From the NCBI RefSeq assembly GCF_001187505.1, contig NZ_CP012150.1, positions 6,668,048-6,732,047 on the forward strand: 64,000 nt of DNA, given 5' to 3'. A program made the position numbers and the translations under genes. Source of the stretch: Mycolicibacterium goodii. Lineage in GTDB: Bacteria; Actinomycetota; Actinomycetes; Mycobacteriales; Mycobacteriaceae. Positions 1 through 10,141 of the stretch are shown here, piece after piece. The notes beneath the pieces were generated by a model. That model was not told the origin of the DNA, ran no database searches, and was given only the letters and a program-made list of their open reading frames with translations. The first letter of the stretch is position 1. Each line of letters opens with the position of its first letter.

Positions 1-1377
1 CAACCCGAGTTCGGCGTCGATCAGCTTGGTCACCAGGTCGCCCGCACCGGCCAGGTGCACGGCGTCGATGGTGCCGTCGGCCTCGATCAGGGCCGCGTCG
101 GTGGATCCGCCGCCGAGGTCGAGGACCACGAGCGGTTGGTCGGTACCCGGTGTGGTGAGCGCGCCCAGCACCGCCATCTCGGCCTCCACACCGCCGACCT
201 CCACGTCGGTGCGCACGGCGCCGGAGTCGCGCAGGCCGGCGCGCACCGCCTCGGCCACCGCGCGCATACCGCTTTCCTTGGTGCGCACCATGGCCGCGAG
301 CGCGACGGCGTTCTCCAGCGCCACCTCACCGGCGACGCCGCCCCGAACCTCCTGCGGCACAAAGGTGTCGACGGCAAGCAGGTCCTGGATGTGTACGTCG
401 GCCGCGGCGTGGTGGGACAGGTCGGCCATGCTCTGGCGCACGTTGGAGATCATCCCACCGGTGTTGGTGCCGGATTCGCCGACCACGTCGGCGAGCGGGC
501 TGACCCGCTCCACCGCCGCCATGATCTCGACGGCGCCGCGGGACACGTCGACGCTGGCCCTCCTCCGTTCTCCGGTCAGCTCAAGGGATCCCGCGGGGAT
601 GGTGCGATCGGCGACGTCGCCGGCCGGGGTGCGCACCACGACCGCCGAGCGGTTGCCGGTCAGGGCGCGTGCCACCGGTGACACCACCTTGGTGGCCGCG
701 GCGTCCAGCTCGAAGATCGTGGCCAGGCCGTAGGCGTTGGACAGGGTGCGGATCGACTGGCCGGGCCCGGCGACCTCGACCGCCGCGAGCATGTCGAGCG
801 GAACGGCGTCGATGCGCGACACCTCGTCGATGACGGGGATCCTGCTGTCGAGCCGGTTGACCACCAGCACGGCGTCGTCGTTGCCGAGTATTGCGCCGGT
901 CACGCGCACCCCACGCCGGGTCGCGGTGTTGATCGCCTCGGCCACGGCCTCGAAGTCGACGCCTTTGGGGACGACCACGATGACCTCTGCGCCCGAATCG
1001 GCTTCGGCCAACGCGTCGAACGCGACGGTGGTCCCCACCCCCAGCCCACGTCCCCCTGGGGTGCGCGGGTCGTGCCCGATCATCGTCGACTCGGTGATGA
1101 TGGTCTCGGTGATGGTCTCCATCGCGAGCCCGCTGATCACCGGTGTCGCCTCGTTGAGCAGCACGACATCGAGGTCGGCCGGCGGGATTCCCGCCGCCGC
1201 GAGCGCACGCGTCACCGCGTCGGTCACACCGTCGACGTTGTTGGGAGTGCCCTTGATACCGGTCGTCGCGGTCAGCGCCGCACCGAGGAACCGGACCGAT
1301 CCGTCCGGTTCGATCACCGCGGCGCTGGCCTCGGTGGTCGAGTTACCGATGTCGACGCCGACAACGGTAAGTCCCAT
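1..1377 (-). CDS. Diol/glycerol dehydratase reactivase, large subunit (DdrA/PduG-like), 3' end outside window
   Basis: The 459 codons in the window open with MGLTVVGVDIGNSTTE, an actin/Hsp70-like nucleotide-binding start typical of B12-dehydratase reactivating ATPases; these swap damaged cobalamin out of the dehydratase. A second phosphate-binding signature (VVLDLGGGSTDAAL) lies near residue 435. The family is about 610 residues, so roughly 150 are missing at the left edge. The ATG at 1377 overlaps the TGA of the medium-subunit gene (ATGA), so it is the last visible gene of the dehydratase operon and probably translationally coupled. The family is recognised with high confidence; the substrate is not known. 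Confidence 0.85.
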   Translation of the reverse strand, partial: MGLTVVGVDIGNSTTEASAAVIEPDGSVRFLGAALTATTGIKGTPNNVDGVTDAVTRALAAAGIPPADLDVVLLNEATPVISGLAMETITETIITESTMIGHDPRTPGGRGLGVGTTVAFDALAEADSGAEVIVVVPKGVDFEAVAEAINTATRRGVRVTGAILGNDDAVLVVNRLDSRIPVIDEVSRIDAVPLDMLAAVEVAGPGQSIRTLSNAYGLATIFELDAAATKVVSPVARALTGNRSAVVVRTPAGDVADRTIPAGSLELTGERRRASVDVSRGAVEIMAAVERVSPLADVVGESGTNTGGMISNVRQSMADLSHHAAADVHIQDLLAVDTFVPQEVRGGVAGEVALENAVALAAMVRTKESGMRAVAEAVRAGLRDSGAVRTDVEVGGVEAEMAVLGALTTPGTDQPLVVLDLGGGSTDAALIEADGTIDAVHLAGAGDLVTKLIDAELGL

Positions 1378-1973
1378 CAGGTCCCCAGCGCCTCGGCAAC
1401 GCTGAACCGCGGTACCACCTCGACGGGCTTGGCCTGCTTTACGATCTGCTCGGTCTCCTTGAGATGCAGCAGCGCCGCCTTGGCCTGCCAGCGCGGCCGG
1501 GCCATCTGGTCGTTGAGCGTCGGAACCGGTTCGGGCGACTCGCCTTTCGCGTACTGTGCGGCGTTGGAGCCGATGGACCGGTAGGTCTCCAGCGTCATCA
1601 GCGGGCTCTGCGGGAACAGCTCGAGGCTCGACAGCCGCGGCAGGTCACGCTGGTGGATCATGGACGTGCCGCGCGACAGGATCCCGATGCCGATGCCCGA
1701 CCCGGACAGTTTCGCCGCCGTGTGGGCGAGCACGGCCAGATCGCTGCTGTGGCGCACGCGGATACACCGCGCGTGGACTTCCTGTTCCTCGATGCCTGCG
1801 AGGATCTCGCGGATCACATCGGCGTGGGACAGCCCGATGATGGTCTGGCTGAAGAAGTCGGCGAACGCCGGCGACACCGCCACCACCACCTCGTCGGTCC
1901 GCTTGCCGGGTTCGGCCGGGGCGTCACCGACGAACTCGAGCGTGCGTTGTGCCTGCGTGTTCGGCATGATCAC
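1377..1973 (-). CDS. Diol/glycerol dehydratase, medium subunit (PduD-like)
   Basis: This 198-residue protein has the medium-subunit signatures of B12-dependent diol/glycerol dehydratases: the VVVAVSPAFADFF strand-helix, EIxAGIEEQEVxARCIRV, and GIGIGILSRGTSMIHQRDL, which belongs to the cobalamin-contacting fold. It partners the large and small subunits in converting 1,2-propanediol or glycerol to the aldehyde. The first start is a GTG at 1973 whose bases overlap the large-subunit TGA (GTGA); an ATG two codons on (1967) is the alternative. Its stop overlaps the reactivase ATG, so these cistrons are tightly coupled. Confidence 0.85.
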   Translation of the reverse strand: MIMPNTQAQRTLEFVGDAPAEPGKRTDEVVVAVSPAFADFFSQTIIGLSHADVIREILAGIEEQEVHARCIRVRHSSDLAVLAHTAAKLSGSGIGIGILSRGTSMIHQRDLPRLSSLELFPQSPLMTLETYRSIGSNAAQYAKGESPEPVPTLNDQMARPRWQAKAALLHLKETEQIVKQAKPVEVVPRFSVAEALGT

Positions 1974-3682
1974 TGGACCTCCACCTCGGGGTTCTCGGCG
2001 CTGGTGACGTGTCGCAACCGTTTCATCTCCTCCCAGCGGGCACCGGACGGGCGGTAGCCGGTTCCCGGTCCGGCATAGTCGTTGCGGTCGTTGACCGCCG
2101 ACAGCGGCTTGAGATCGCGCGTCATGATCGCCGAGGTGTGCAGCAGATCGCCCGAAACCCGTTGCCGCAGCACGGCGAGCAGGTTCTCGGCGATATCGGA
2201 GAACCCGGTGGACTCCAACGCCTTCACCAGGTCCAGACCCGTGACATTGCGGTCCATCACCTGCTGTGCACCCTTGAGGTCCTCCAACACGTCCCGCGGG
2301 ATCAGTTCGCGGCTGCCGTGCGCGTACACCGCGGCCTCGATCTCGGCGTCGGAGATCGCCGGCAGGTCCAGGTACCGGAACACGGCCTGCAGGGCCTGGG
2401 CCGCCCGGCGGCGTGCGGCGAGGATCTCGGCCTCGCTCACGTGCCGAAGACCGCCGTCGACCTGCAGATCACGCTGGATGGTGTTGAAGTCGTCGAAGTC
2501 CTCGGCGTCGAGGTTGGACCCGGCGAACATGTTGTCGTAGTTGGGAACCGCGGAGTAGCCCGAACAGACGAAGTCGGTCCCGGGCAGCATCTGCGGCAGC
2601 AGACGTGCGGTGCGCCGCATCGGCGAGTGCGAAAACGACTGGTCGTTGCCCGACGCGCACTCGAGGTCGACCGCCGACGCGATGAGGTTCTCCGCGGCCA
2701 CCGCACGGATGCCGGCAGGCACCGCGCCCGGCACGCCGATGCACGAGATCGAGCCGTTCTGCAGGCCCTGCACGCCCGCGCCCTTGGCCACCAGGATGCA
2801 GCGGATCTCCAGGTACAGCATCGAGCGGCCCTCGGCGTTGCCCATCTGCACCTCGGAGCCGGTGCCGGAGGTGAACCGCATCTTGATGCCGCGCGACGCG
2901 TACGCCGCCGCGAGGAACGCCTTGGACCACGGGGTGTCGTCACCGTCGACGAACACCGATTCGGTGCCGTACACCGAGATGGTCTCGGCGTAGGCCGTGA
3001 TGCCGCGCATGCCGAGCTCGAGTTCGGTGGCCTCCTCGAGCGCGCACTGGGTCAGCAGGCCACCGGTGCCGACCTGGCTGCCGATCTGCAGCGCCATCGC
3101 CACCAGCGGCGCGTACCGCACGACACCGAGGGTGGTTTCCACTTCGGAGAAGCCGCGCAGCGACGCCTCGGCCGCCTCGCACGCGACCTGCAGCGGATTG
3201 TCGCGGGCACTGGTGCAGTGCGCCTGGTTCGCCGGGGTGCGACGGGCCCGCATCTTCTGGATGCCCATCATGATCTCGACGATGTTGAGGTTCTTGGCGA
3301 CCTCGAGCAGCTTGGCCGGGGTCAGACCGCCGGTCACCGCGATCACCTCGTCGCGGGTCACGCGCGGATCCACCAGCATCCGGGCGATCTCGACCGAGGG
3401 AATGGCCATCGACTGCTCGGTGGTGGCCACGTCGATCGCGTGGTCGGCGATGAACTGATCGATGAAATCGAAGTCGGCGCGGGCGCGGCCGTCCATCTCC
3501 ACGATCACGCCGTTGTCCACCCGCACACTGGGTTCGGGGTCGAACGCGCTGTCCATCGCGACCATGCCCACCTCGGGCCACTCCTCGACGAAACCGTCGA
3601 GGTTGACGGGCCGGTCCTCCAGGACCTTGGTGCGTTCCGACTGGCGCTTGGTTTCGGTGCCGAGATTTCTGGCTGTCGTCAC
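1970..3682 (-). CDS. Diol/glycerol dehydratase, large (catalytic) subunit
   Basis: The protein is 570 residues, normal for PduC/DhaB. It carries conserved TIM-barrel stretches of coenzyme-B12 dehydratases, including DFDFIDQFIADHAID near residue 70, a MRARRTPANQAHCTSARDNP segment, and SGTGSEVQMG with a downstream CASGNDQSFSHSPMRR stretch. It removes water from a vicinal diol by a radical mechanism. Translation probably starts at GTG 3682, preceded by AGGAG. The gene sits 9 bp after the small-subunit gene and overlaps the medium-subunit gene. The order small-large-medium-reactivase differs from the classical large-medium-small order. Glycerol versus propanediol preference cannot be told from the sequence. 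Confidence 0.9.
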   Translation of the reverse strand: MTTARNLGTETKRQSERTKVLEDRPVNLDGFVEEWPEVGMVAMDSAFDPEPSVRVDNGVIVEMDGRARADFDFIDQFIADHAIDVATTEQSMAIPSVEIARMLVDPRVTRDEVIAVTGGLTPAKLLEVAKNLNIVEIMMGIQKMRARRTPANQAHCTSARDNPLQVACEAAEASLRGFSEVETTLGVVRYAPLVAMALQIGSQVGTGGLLTQCALEEATELELGMRGITAYAETISVYGTESVFVDGDDTPWSKAFLAAAYASRGIKMRFTSGTGSEVQMGNAEGRSMLYLEIRCILVAKGAGVQGLQNGSISCIGVPGAVPAGIRAVAAENLIASAVDLECASGNDQSFSHSPMRRTARLLPQMLPGTDFVCSGYSAVPNYDNMFAGSNLDAEDFDDFNTIQRDLQVDGGLRHVSEAEILAARRRAAQALQAVFRYLDLPAISDAEIEAAVYAHGSRELIPRDVLEDLKGAQQVMDRNVTGLDLVKALESTGFSDIAENLLAVLRQRVSGDLLHTSAIMTRDLKPLSAVNDRNDYAGPGTGYRPSGARWEEMKRLRHVTSAENPEVEVQ

Positions 3683-3691
3683 AGGTGTCTC

Positions 3692-4120
3692 CTATTCGGT
3701 GGTGGCCAGGATGTCGCGGCGCTCGTAGACGTCGGCGGCCTCGCGGACGAGACCGGCCAGCAACGTCGCCCCGTACTGGGTCTCCAGCTCGTCGGCGATC
3801 GAGTCGAGCTCGGCCTTCGTCGAGGCGTTGGGCCGCAGCGCGTTGTAGATCTGCAGCACGCGCTCGTCGCTGATCGCGGTCATCTCCGCGGCCCGGCGCA
3901 GGTTGGCGCCGAGCTGCTTGCGTCCCACCTTCTCGGCGATCTGGGCCTGCAACCGCAGGGTTTCCGGCGTGATGCGCAGGTCCGATGCGGACACCTCGCC
4001 CGACATCACGGCCTCCATCGTGATGTCGTCGATCGGCTTGCCGTTGGGCGTGGTGAGCAAGTCCTTGCGGTTCAGGCTCAGCGGGTAGTCCACCGCGGGA
4101 TCGAGGACCGGTTCTGACAT
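3692..4120 (-). CDS. Diol/glycerol dehydratase, small subunit (PduE-like)
   Basis: This 142-residue protein begins MSEPVLDPAVDYPLS and contains the small-subunit motif DYPLSxxxxD, followed by LTTPNGKPIDDITMEAVMSGEVSASDLRI and the helical segment QAQIAEKVGRKQLGANLRRAAEM. I use ATG 4120, because reading further upstream gives sequence unlike the family. It is the first gene of the dehydratase operon. Its upstream region, shared with the divergent FhuF-like gene, holds a 7-bp GC stem-loop (4141-4157) and the paired GTTGC motifs listed separately. I see no cobalamin riboswitch there. Confidence 0.85.
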   Translation of the reverse strand: MSEPVLDPAVDYPLSLNRKDLLTTPNGKPIDDITMEAVMSGEVSASDLRITPETLRLQAQIAEKVGRKQLGANLRRAAEMTAISDERVLQIYNALRPNASTKAELDSIADELETQYGATLLAGLVREAADVYERRDILATTE

Positions 4121-4200
4121 GCAGGCTCCCAACTGCTGCAGGGCGACGCTGTCGCCCGGGTGTGCTGTCTTACGCAAGTACCGATTGTGCTGCAGGTCAC

Positions 4201-4216
4201 GTTGCATGACCGTTGC
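4201..4216. promoter_or_regulatory. Paired GTTGC motif upstream of the dehydratase operon
   Basis: The sequence reads GTTGCA, five bases, GTTGCG, placing two copies of GTTGC exactly 11 bp apart, one helical turn. It lies about 80-95 bp upstream of the small-subunit ATG. The same arrangement, with the same 11-bp spacing, occurs upstream of the aldehyde dehydrogenase gene at 7134-7150. I infer a shared activator site, possibly for the GAF-domain regulator encoded at 7180-8481. No binding data are available. Confidence 0.4.
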
Positions 4217-4298
4217 GTCGCAGGTCAGCGCGGCGCCTGCGGTTGACCCACATCGCATCGATGCGGACGCCCGTCCTCGGGGCTAACGTGTGCCGACG

Positions 4299-5009
4299 AT
4301 GGACACTGCTGACCTCGGTGCGCTCGCGACGTTGGGCGAGTTCTTCGCCCTCCCCGCCGCGGCCGGTCCGTCCTGGCAACCCGTCGCCACCCTGTGCGGC
4401 GATCCCGAGACCCTGCGGGTCTACGTGTCGCGCACCCGGGCCGCGACCGCGGCCGGGTTCGGGGTCGACGAGGCCGACGTGCCGGTCAGGGCCGCGGCGT
4501 CGGCGGTGCACCTGTCGATCGCGGCGCGACTGCTCTCCCCCGCCATCGGTGCCGCGGCCTGCCTGGCCGCCGTACCGTCGCTGACGTCGGATTCGGTGTT
4601 CTGGCAACGTGATACGTCGCACCGCCCGCCGCTCGGCGCCGCAGGCCTGACGTGGTCACCGGTCACCGATGCCCGCTCGGCGGCGGACCGGATCAACCAG
4701 ACTCTGCTCGCCGATGTCTTGTGCCAGCTGAATGTCACACTGCGGCAGGCGGTTTCGTTGCCTCCCCAGGTGATGTGGGGCAACATCGCGTCGGCCGCCA
4801 ACGGTGCGGTGACGGTACTGGCCCAAACCCGGCCCGAGGCCGGAGATTTCGGCCGCGCACTGGTCCGGGAGATGATCGCCGCCGAGCCGTTGCTCGGCGC
4901 CGCGGAGATCACCCACGGCCGTTTCCGCCGCCGGAACTGCTGCCTGTTCTACCAGGTGCCCGGCGGCGGATACTGCGGCGACTGCGTGCTGGTGGACCAG
5001 GGCCCCTAG
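4299..5009 (+). CDS. FhuF-like [2Fe-2S] ferric-reductase family protein
   Basis: The 236-residue protein ends with NCCLFYQVPGGGYCGDCVL, which gives the C-C-x10-C-x2-C spacing typical of the C-terminal [2Fe-2S] site of FhuF-type ferric-siderophore reductases. The rest is alanine-rich and weakly conserved, as is usual in this family. The likely role is cytoplasmic release of iron from siderophores. It is divergent from the dehydratase operon, with about 180 bp between. The start is ATG 4299, which a TAACGT -10-like box at 4284 would make nearly leaderless; GTG 4290 is the alternative. Membership of the Fe-S family is clear, but the substrate is unknown. Confidence 0.75.
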   Translation: MDTADLGALATLGEFFALPAAAGPSWQPVATLCGDPETLRVYVSRTRAATAAGFGVDEADVPVRAAASAVHLSIAARLLSPAIGAAACLAAVPSLTSDSVFWQRDTSHRPPLGAAGLTWSPVTDARSAADRINQTLLADVLCQLNVTLRQAVSLPPQVMWGNIASAANGAVTVLAQTRPEAGDFGRALVREMIAAEPLLGAAEITHGRFRRRNCCLFYQVPGGGYCGDCVLVDQGP

Positions 5010-5021
5010 AGCGCAGAGGTC

Positions 5022-5420
5022 CTAGAGCGCCGCGACGCCGGCCTCGGCCACCTTCACGTCCTGATCGACGCTTCCGGCGCTGACGCCGATCGCCCCGATG
5101 ACCTCGCCGTCACGTTCCAGCAACAGGCCACCGCCGAACAGCACCAGACCGCCCGAGAGCTGTTCGAGCCCGTACAACTCACCGCCGGGTTGCGCGACGT
5201 CCATGAGTGCACTGGTCGGCAGGTTCATCAGGATCGACGTGCGCGCCTTGCGGATCGAGATGTCGATGCTGGCCTTGATGGCGCCGTCCATGCGGGCGAA
5301 CGCAACCAGGTGGCCGCCGTCGTCGACGACCGCGATGTTCATCGGCTGGCCGATCTCGTTCGCCTTCTCGATCGCGGCGTCGACCACCTTCTGTGCCGTT
5401 GACAGCGACAGGGCACCCAT
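5022..5420 (-). CDS. GlcG/HbpS-like heme-binding family protein (PduO C-terminal-like)
   Basis: This 132-residue protein is a single GlcG/HbpS (DUF336) domain: SLSTAQKVVDAAIEKANEIG at the start, NIAVVDDGGHLVAFARMDGA near residue 30, SIRKARTS, and the glycine-rich GGLVLFGGGLLLERDGEVIGAIGVSAGSVDQD end. The same domain forms the C-terminus of PduO and often accompanies diol-dehydratase genes, which fits this location. The role could be heme or cofactor binding, or protection of the pathway. The start is ATG 5420, placed 7 bp after GGAGG; a TTG one codon earlier is less likely. It lies downstream of the aldehyde dehydrogenase gene, behind a large hairpin. Confidence 0.8.
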   Translation of the reverse strand: MGALSLSTAQKVVDAAIEKANEIGQPMNIAVVDDGGHLVAFARMDGAIKASIDISIRKARTSILMNLPTSALMDVAQPGGELYGLEQLSGGLVLFGGGLLLERDGEVIGAIGVSAGSVDQDVKVAEAGVAAL

Positions 5421-5460
5421 CAAGTTACCTCCGAAATATGTTGTCGTACACGAAATGCCG

Positions 5461-5516
5461 CGAGTGTGAAGCTGTTGCGAGCGTGCGGGTCAATTGTCGC
5501 AACAGCTTCACACTCG
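5461..5516. repeat. Perfect 20-bp inverted repeat, intergenic hairpin
   Basis: The arms 5461-5480 and 5497-5516 are perfect reverse complements of 20 bp, separated by a 16-nt loop containing GCGTGCGGGTC. The element sits between the aldehyde dehydrogenase gene and the GlcG-like gene, both on the minus strand. There is no T-run after it. It could be a terminator or attenuator, an mRNA processing or stability element, or a small dispersed palindromic repeat. An imperfect hairpin with a similar loop is found at 34050-34111. Confidence 0.75.
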
Positions 5517-5548
5517 ACGGGGTTCATTCAGGCTGTGGGCGCAGCGGC

Positions 5549-7072
<1,524 letters not shown>

Positions 7073-7133
7073 GGCAATCTCCTGTTCGGACACCGGATGT
7101 GTGTCGGTCGTCACTCAAGGTAGGTAACAGGAG

Positions 7134-7158
7134 GTTGCACCACGGTTGCACCGTTGCA
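7134..7158. promoter_or_regulatory. Three GTTGCA repeats upstream of the aldehyde dehydrogenase gene
   Basis: GTTGCA occurs at 7134-7139, 7145-7150 and 7153-7158. The first two are 11 bp apart, the same spacing as the pair at 4201-4216 before the dehydratase operon. The cluster lies 62-86 bp upstream of the ATG, a normal place for an activator site. The adjacent GAF regulator is the obvious candidate protein; this is inference from position and repetition. Confidence 0.45.
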
Positions 7159-7179
7159 TTGCCGCGCGCCTGCCGGTTC

Positions 7180-8481
7180 TCAGGCGAGGTCGGAATCGAG
7201 CCCGGCGAGGTGGCCGAGGGCCTGCGCACGCGTCACCGGATCATCGGCGTGATCGTGGAGCATGCGCCACCCGTCGCGGTCGTCGCGGCCGTCGGGCAGC
7301 TTGAGCCAGCGTCGCAGCAGGTCGAGGTGGCCTGCGGCGGCGCGGGCCAGCACGGCTTCGCGCAGGCTCGCGGTCAGTTCGGTGCGCAGGCGGCCGATCG
7401 CCGGCGACACCGACTGCGGTAGCAGCGCGCCGGTGTAGCAGGTCAGCGCGGCGGCGACGTCGCCGGACTGCAACGCGTCGAACACGTCGGAGACGTCGCT
7501 GCGGATCGGGGCCAGCAGCCGGTAGGGCCGCGACGCGATGTAGCCGGCGCCGATGACGCGGCGCAGCCGGGACATCTCGGCGCGGATGGTCACGACGTCG
7601 AGATCCTTGTCGTCGAGCAGGATCGCGAGGTGGTCGGCCGACAGTCCTTCGGGGTGGCGGCTGAGCAGCACCAGGATGTCGGCGTGCCTGCCGGTCAGCA
7701 CGGTCGAGCGGGGCCGGCCGTCCTCACCCGTGGTCTGCCAGCGGGGCCGGTCGGCGCCGAGCACCGACAGCAGGGGGCGTTCGGGGGCGATCGGGGTGAC
7801 CGGGCTGGTGAACCGCAGCAGCGCCAGATGGTTCTCGACGGCGACGGCCGTCGCGCGCACCAGCGCGAGGGTCTGCGGGGAGGCGACGCGGGAGCCGCCG
7901 GTGAGGTCGATGGCGCCCAGCAACACGCCGGTTGCCGGGTCGTGCACGGGCACCGCCGTGCAACTCCAGGGGTGCACGATGCGGGAGAAGTGCTCGGTAC
8001 CGCGAATCTGCACCTCGCGGTCCAGCGCGAGCGCGGTGCCGGGGGCGTTGGTGCCCGCGGAGCGTTCGCTCCAGTCCGAACCGGGCACGAAGTTCATGGC
8101 CTCGGCCTTGCGGCAGGCGATGCGGTCGCCCTCGACCCACAGCAGGGTGCCGTCGGCGGCGGTGACGGCGACGACGACGCCGGCGTCGGCCGCGTCGTCG
8201 ACCAGCAGGCGACGGATCAGCGGCAGCGTCGGAGCCAGCGGATGCGAGGCGCGCAGCTCGGCCAGCGCGGCCTCCTCGGCGGCGGTGCGGCCGCCGCGGT
8301 CGGGGTCGACGCCCACTTCGAGGCTGCGCCTCCAGCTGTCCACCACGACCCGGGGCAACGGGGTCGATCCGAGATAGTCCGCATCGACCTGTCCCTCGAT
8401 GAACAGGTCGTGGATGGCACGCACCTTCGCAGCAGGCAGTCGGGTCAGCACCCGTCCACCCGCATTCCTCATTGAAGCCAC
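7180..8481 (-). CDS. GAF-domain transcriptional regulator
   Basis: This protein of about 433 residues has an AcoR-like N-terminus: RVVVDSWRRSLEVGVDP near residue 45, then a GAF-like domain with GSDWSERSAGTNAPGTALAL, VHPWSCTAVPVHDPATGVLLGAIDLTGG, typical of regulators of alcohol and aldehyde catabolism. There is no sigma-54 AAA+ domain. Instead the C-terminus looks like a winged-helix region (TGRHADILVLLSRHPEGLSA, TIRAEMSRLRRVIG) followed by helices. Its place beside the ALDH and dehydratase genes suggests it senses their substrate. The start is uncertain: GTG 8481 has AGGAG at a workable distance, while GTG 8490 and ATG 8472 are alternatives. Confidence 0.75.
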   Translation of the reverse strand: MASMRNAGGRVLTRLPAAKVRAIHDLFIEGQVDADYLGSTPLPRVVVDSWRRSLEVGVDPDRGGRTAAEEAALAELRASHPLAPTLPLIRRLLVDDAADAGVVVAVTAADGTLLWVEGDRIACRKAEAMNFVPGSDWSERSAGTNAPGTALALDREVQIRGTEHFSRIVHPWSCTAVPVHDPATGVLLGAIDLTGGSRVASPQTLALVRATAVAVENHLALLRFTSPVTPIAPERPLLSVLGADRPRWQTTGEDGRPRSTVLTGRHADILVLLSRHPEGLSADHLAILLDDKDLDVVTIRAEMSRLRRVIGAGYIASRPYRLLAPIRSDVSDVFDALQSGDVAAALTCYTGALLPQSVSPAIGRLRTELTASLREAVLARAAAGHLDLLRRWLKLPDGRDDRDGWRMLHDHADDPVTRAQALGHLAGLDSDLA

Positions 8482-8614
8482 GGCGATCACGCTCCTGTGC
8501 GCGGGCCGACCCGCCGGCCACCACGCGTGCCCGCCAGGATAGTTGACCAGCCCGGTTACCGTGGCAACACCCGCTGGTCACGGTCCCGATACGAGGAAAA
8601 CCGCCGGTTACCGG

Positions 8615-8620
8615 TATAGT
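8615..8620 (+). promoter_or_regulatory. Putative -10 box of the rhlE1 promoter with a long 5' leader
   Basis: TATAGT closely matches the mycobacterial SigA -10 consensus. Transcription from about 8627 would leave a leader of roughly 110 nt before the TTG start of the helicase gene. No good -35 hexamer is present at 17-18 bp. The leader is GC-rich and contains a short ...GGGGA/TCCCC-type self-complementary stretch near 8680-8695. Long leaders are common in DEAD-box helicase genes, so post-transcriptional control is possible. Confidence 0.4.
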
Positions 8621-8735
8621 CGGAGTTCGGCGGCTTGCCTGTTCTGCCTCTGCCGCCTTCTCGATCATCAACTCCAGCGCCGCGGGATCTCCCCGCGCCG
8701 GGCAGGACCACCGCCTAGATTTTCGGAGTTTCTTT

Positions 8736-10127
8736 TTGTCTGCCCAGAAAACCTTTGCCGAGCTCGGCCTGCCTGCCGAGCTCGTGTCCACGCTTGCCGC
8801 CAACGGTGTCACCACGCCGTTCCCGATCCAGGCCGCGACGCTCCCCGACTCGCTGACCGGCCGCGATGTGCTCGGCCGCGGCCGCACCGGATCCGGTAAG
8901 ACCTATGCCTTCCTGCTGCCGCTGGTCGCCCGGCTGGCCACCAGCGGGACACCCCGCGTCGCCGGTCGTCCGCGCGCGGTCATCCTCGCGCCGACCCGCG
9001 AACTGGTCACCCAGATCGAGGCCTCGCTGGCGCCGCTGGCCGCCGCGGCCGGTCTGCGCACGGTGAACATCTTCGGTGGCGTGGGCGCCGGACCCCAGAT
9101 CGCGGCGCTGCGCCGCGGTGTGGACGTCGTCATCGCCTGCCCCGGCCGGCTCGAAGACCACGTGCAGTCCCGCCACGCCGATCTGTCGTCGGTGGAGATC
9201 ACGGTGCTCGACGAGGCCGACCACATGGCCGACCTCGGCTTCCTGCCCGGCGTCAAGCGTCTGCTCGACCGCACGCCGACGCGCTGCCAGCGACTGCTGT
9301 TCTCGGCCACGCTCGATGCGGGTGTCGACGTGCTGGTCAAGCGTTACCTGCACGATCCCGTGGTGCACAGCGTGGACTCCGCGCAGTCGCCGGTGTCGGC
9401 GATGGTGCACCACGTGCTGCACGTCGACAACGCCGCGCGCATCAACGTGGTCGCCGACCTGGCCGCCGCGCCGGGCCGCACCATCGTCTTCGCCCGCACC
9501 AAGCACGGCGCCAAAAACCTGACCCGCCAGCTCAATTCGCGGGGCATCTCGGCGGTCGAGCTGCACGGCAACCTGTCGCAGAATGCGCGCACGCGCAACC
9601 TCACGGCGTTCTCGGACGGCACCGCGACCGTGATGGTGGCCACCGACATCGCCGCGCGCGGCATCCACGTCGACGACGTGAGCCTCGTGGTGCATGCCGA
9701 TCCGCCGGTCGAGCACAAGGCCTACCTGCACCGCTCGGGCCGCACCGCGCGTGCCGGCGCCGAGGGCACCGTGGTGACGCTCATGCTCGACGCCCAGGTG
9801 CACGATGTGCGCAACCTGACCCGCAAGGCAGGCGTCAAGCCGACGATCACCAGGATCAGCGGCCCCGATCACCCGGTGTTGCGCGAGATCGCCCCGGGCG
9901 AGCGGGTTTTCGGTGAGCCCATTCGCAGCGAGCCTGCCGCGACCCCGAGCCGTCCGCGCTCGACGCAGCCCCGCCGCAGCCGCCCGCAGGGATCGGACCG
10001 TCCTGGCCGGTCGGGTCAGTCCGGCCACGGCGCACAGTCCGAGGGTGTGGCCGCCGCCCGTGGCGGTGCCCACCGCGGTGGACGCGGGCGTCGTCCCCGC
10101 CGCTCGAACGAGTCCTCCGCGCGCTAG
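8736..10127 (+). CDS. rhlE1: DEAD-box RNA helicase RhlE1
   Basis: The 463-residue protein has the full helicase core: Q motif FPIQAATLPDSL, Walker A GRTGSGKT near residue 50, PTRELVTQ, DEAD (VLDEADHM), SAT, ATDIAARGIHV and HRSGRTAR. A basic Arg/Gly/Ser-rich tail follows from about residue 405 and probably binds RNA. It should unwind RNA in ribosome assembly and mRNA turnover. The start is TTG 8736, 7 bp after GGAG; there is no in-frame ATG nearby. I assign rhlE1 from memory of the M. smegmatis helicase set and from its position next to ESX-4. A strong convergent terminator follows. Confidence 0.9.
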   Translation: MSAQKTFAELGLPAELVSTLAANGVTTPFPIQAATLPDSLTGRDVLGRGRTGSGKTYAFLLPLVARLATSGTPRVAGRPRAVILAPTRELVTQIEASLAPLAAAAGLRTVNIFGGVGAGPQIAALRRGVDVVIACPGRLEDHVQSRHADLSSVEITVLDEADHMADLGFLPGVKRLLDRTPTRCQRLLFSATLDAGVDVLVKRYLHDPVVHSVDSAQSPVSAMVHHVLHVDNAARINVVADLAAAPGRTIVFARTKHGAKNLTRQLNSRGISAVELHGNLSQNARTRNLTAFSDGTATVMVATDIAARGIHVDDVSLVVHADPPVEHKAYLHRSGRTARAGAEGTVVTLMLDAQVHDVRNLTRKAGVKPTITRISGPDHPVLREIAPGERVFGEPIRSEPAATPSRPRSTQPRRSRPQGSDRPGRSGQSGHGAQSEGVAAARGGAHRGGRGRRPRRSNESSAR

Positions 10128-10141
10128 CCAGCTGCGCGAAA

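Noticed and set aside
2009..4117. A 702-codon open frame opposite the dehydratase genes
   Set aside because: It is antisense to well-conserved dehydratase subunits; its composition (Arg/His/Val/Gly-rich without domains) is typical of mirror frames in high-GC DNA.
4121..4298. Possible cobalamin riboswitch before the B12-dependent dehydratase
   Set aside because: No B12-box or the expected long conserved leader is seen; only a 7-bp hairpin and the GTTGC motifs.
7180..8481. Sigma-54 activator (AcoR) reading of the GAF regulator
   Set aside because: The AAA+ domain and FIS-type HTH are absent, and mycobacteria have no sigma-54.
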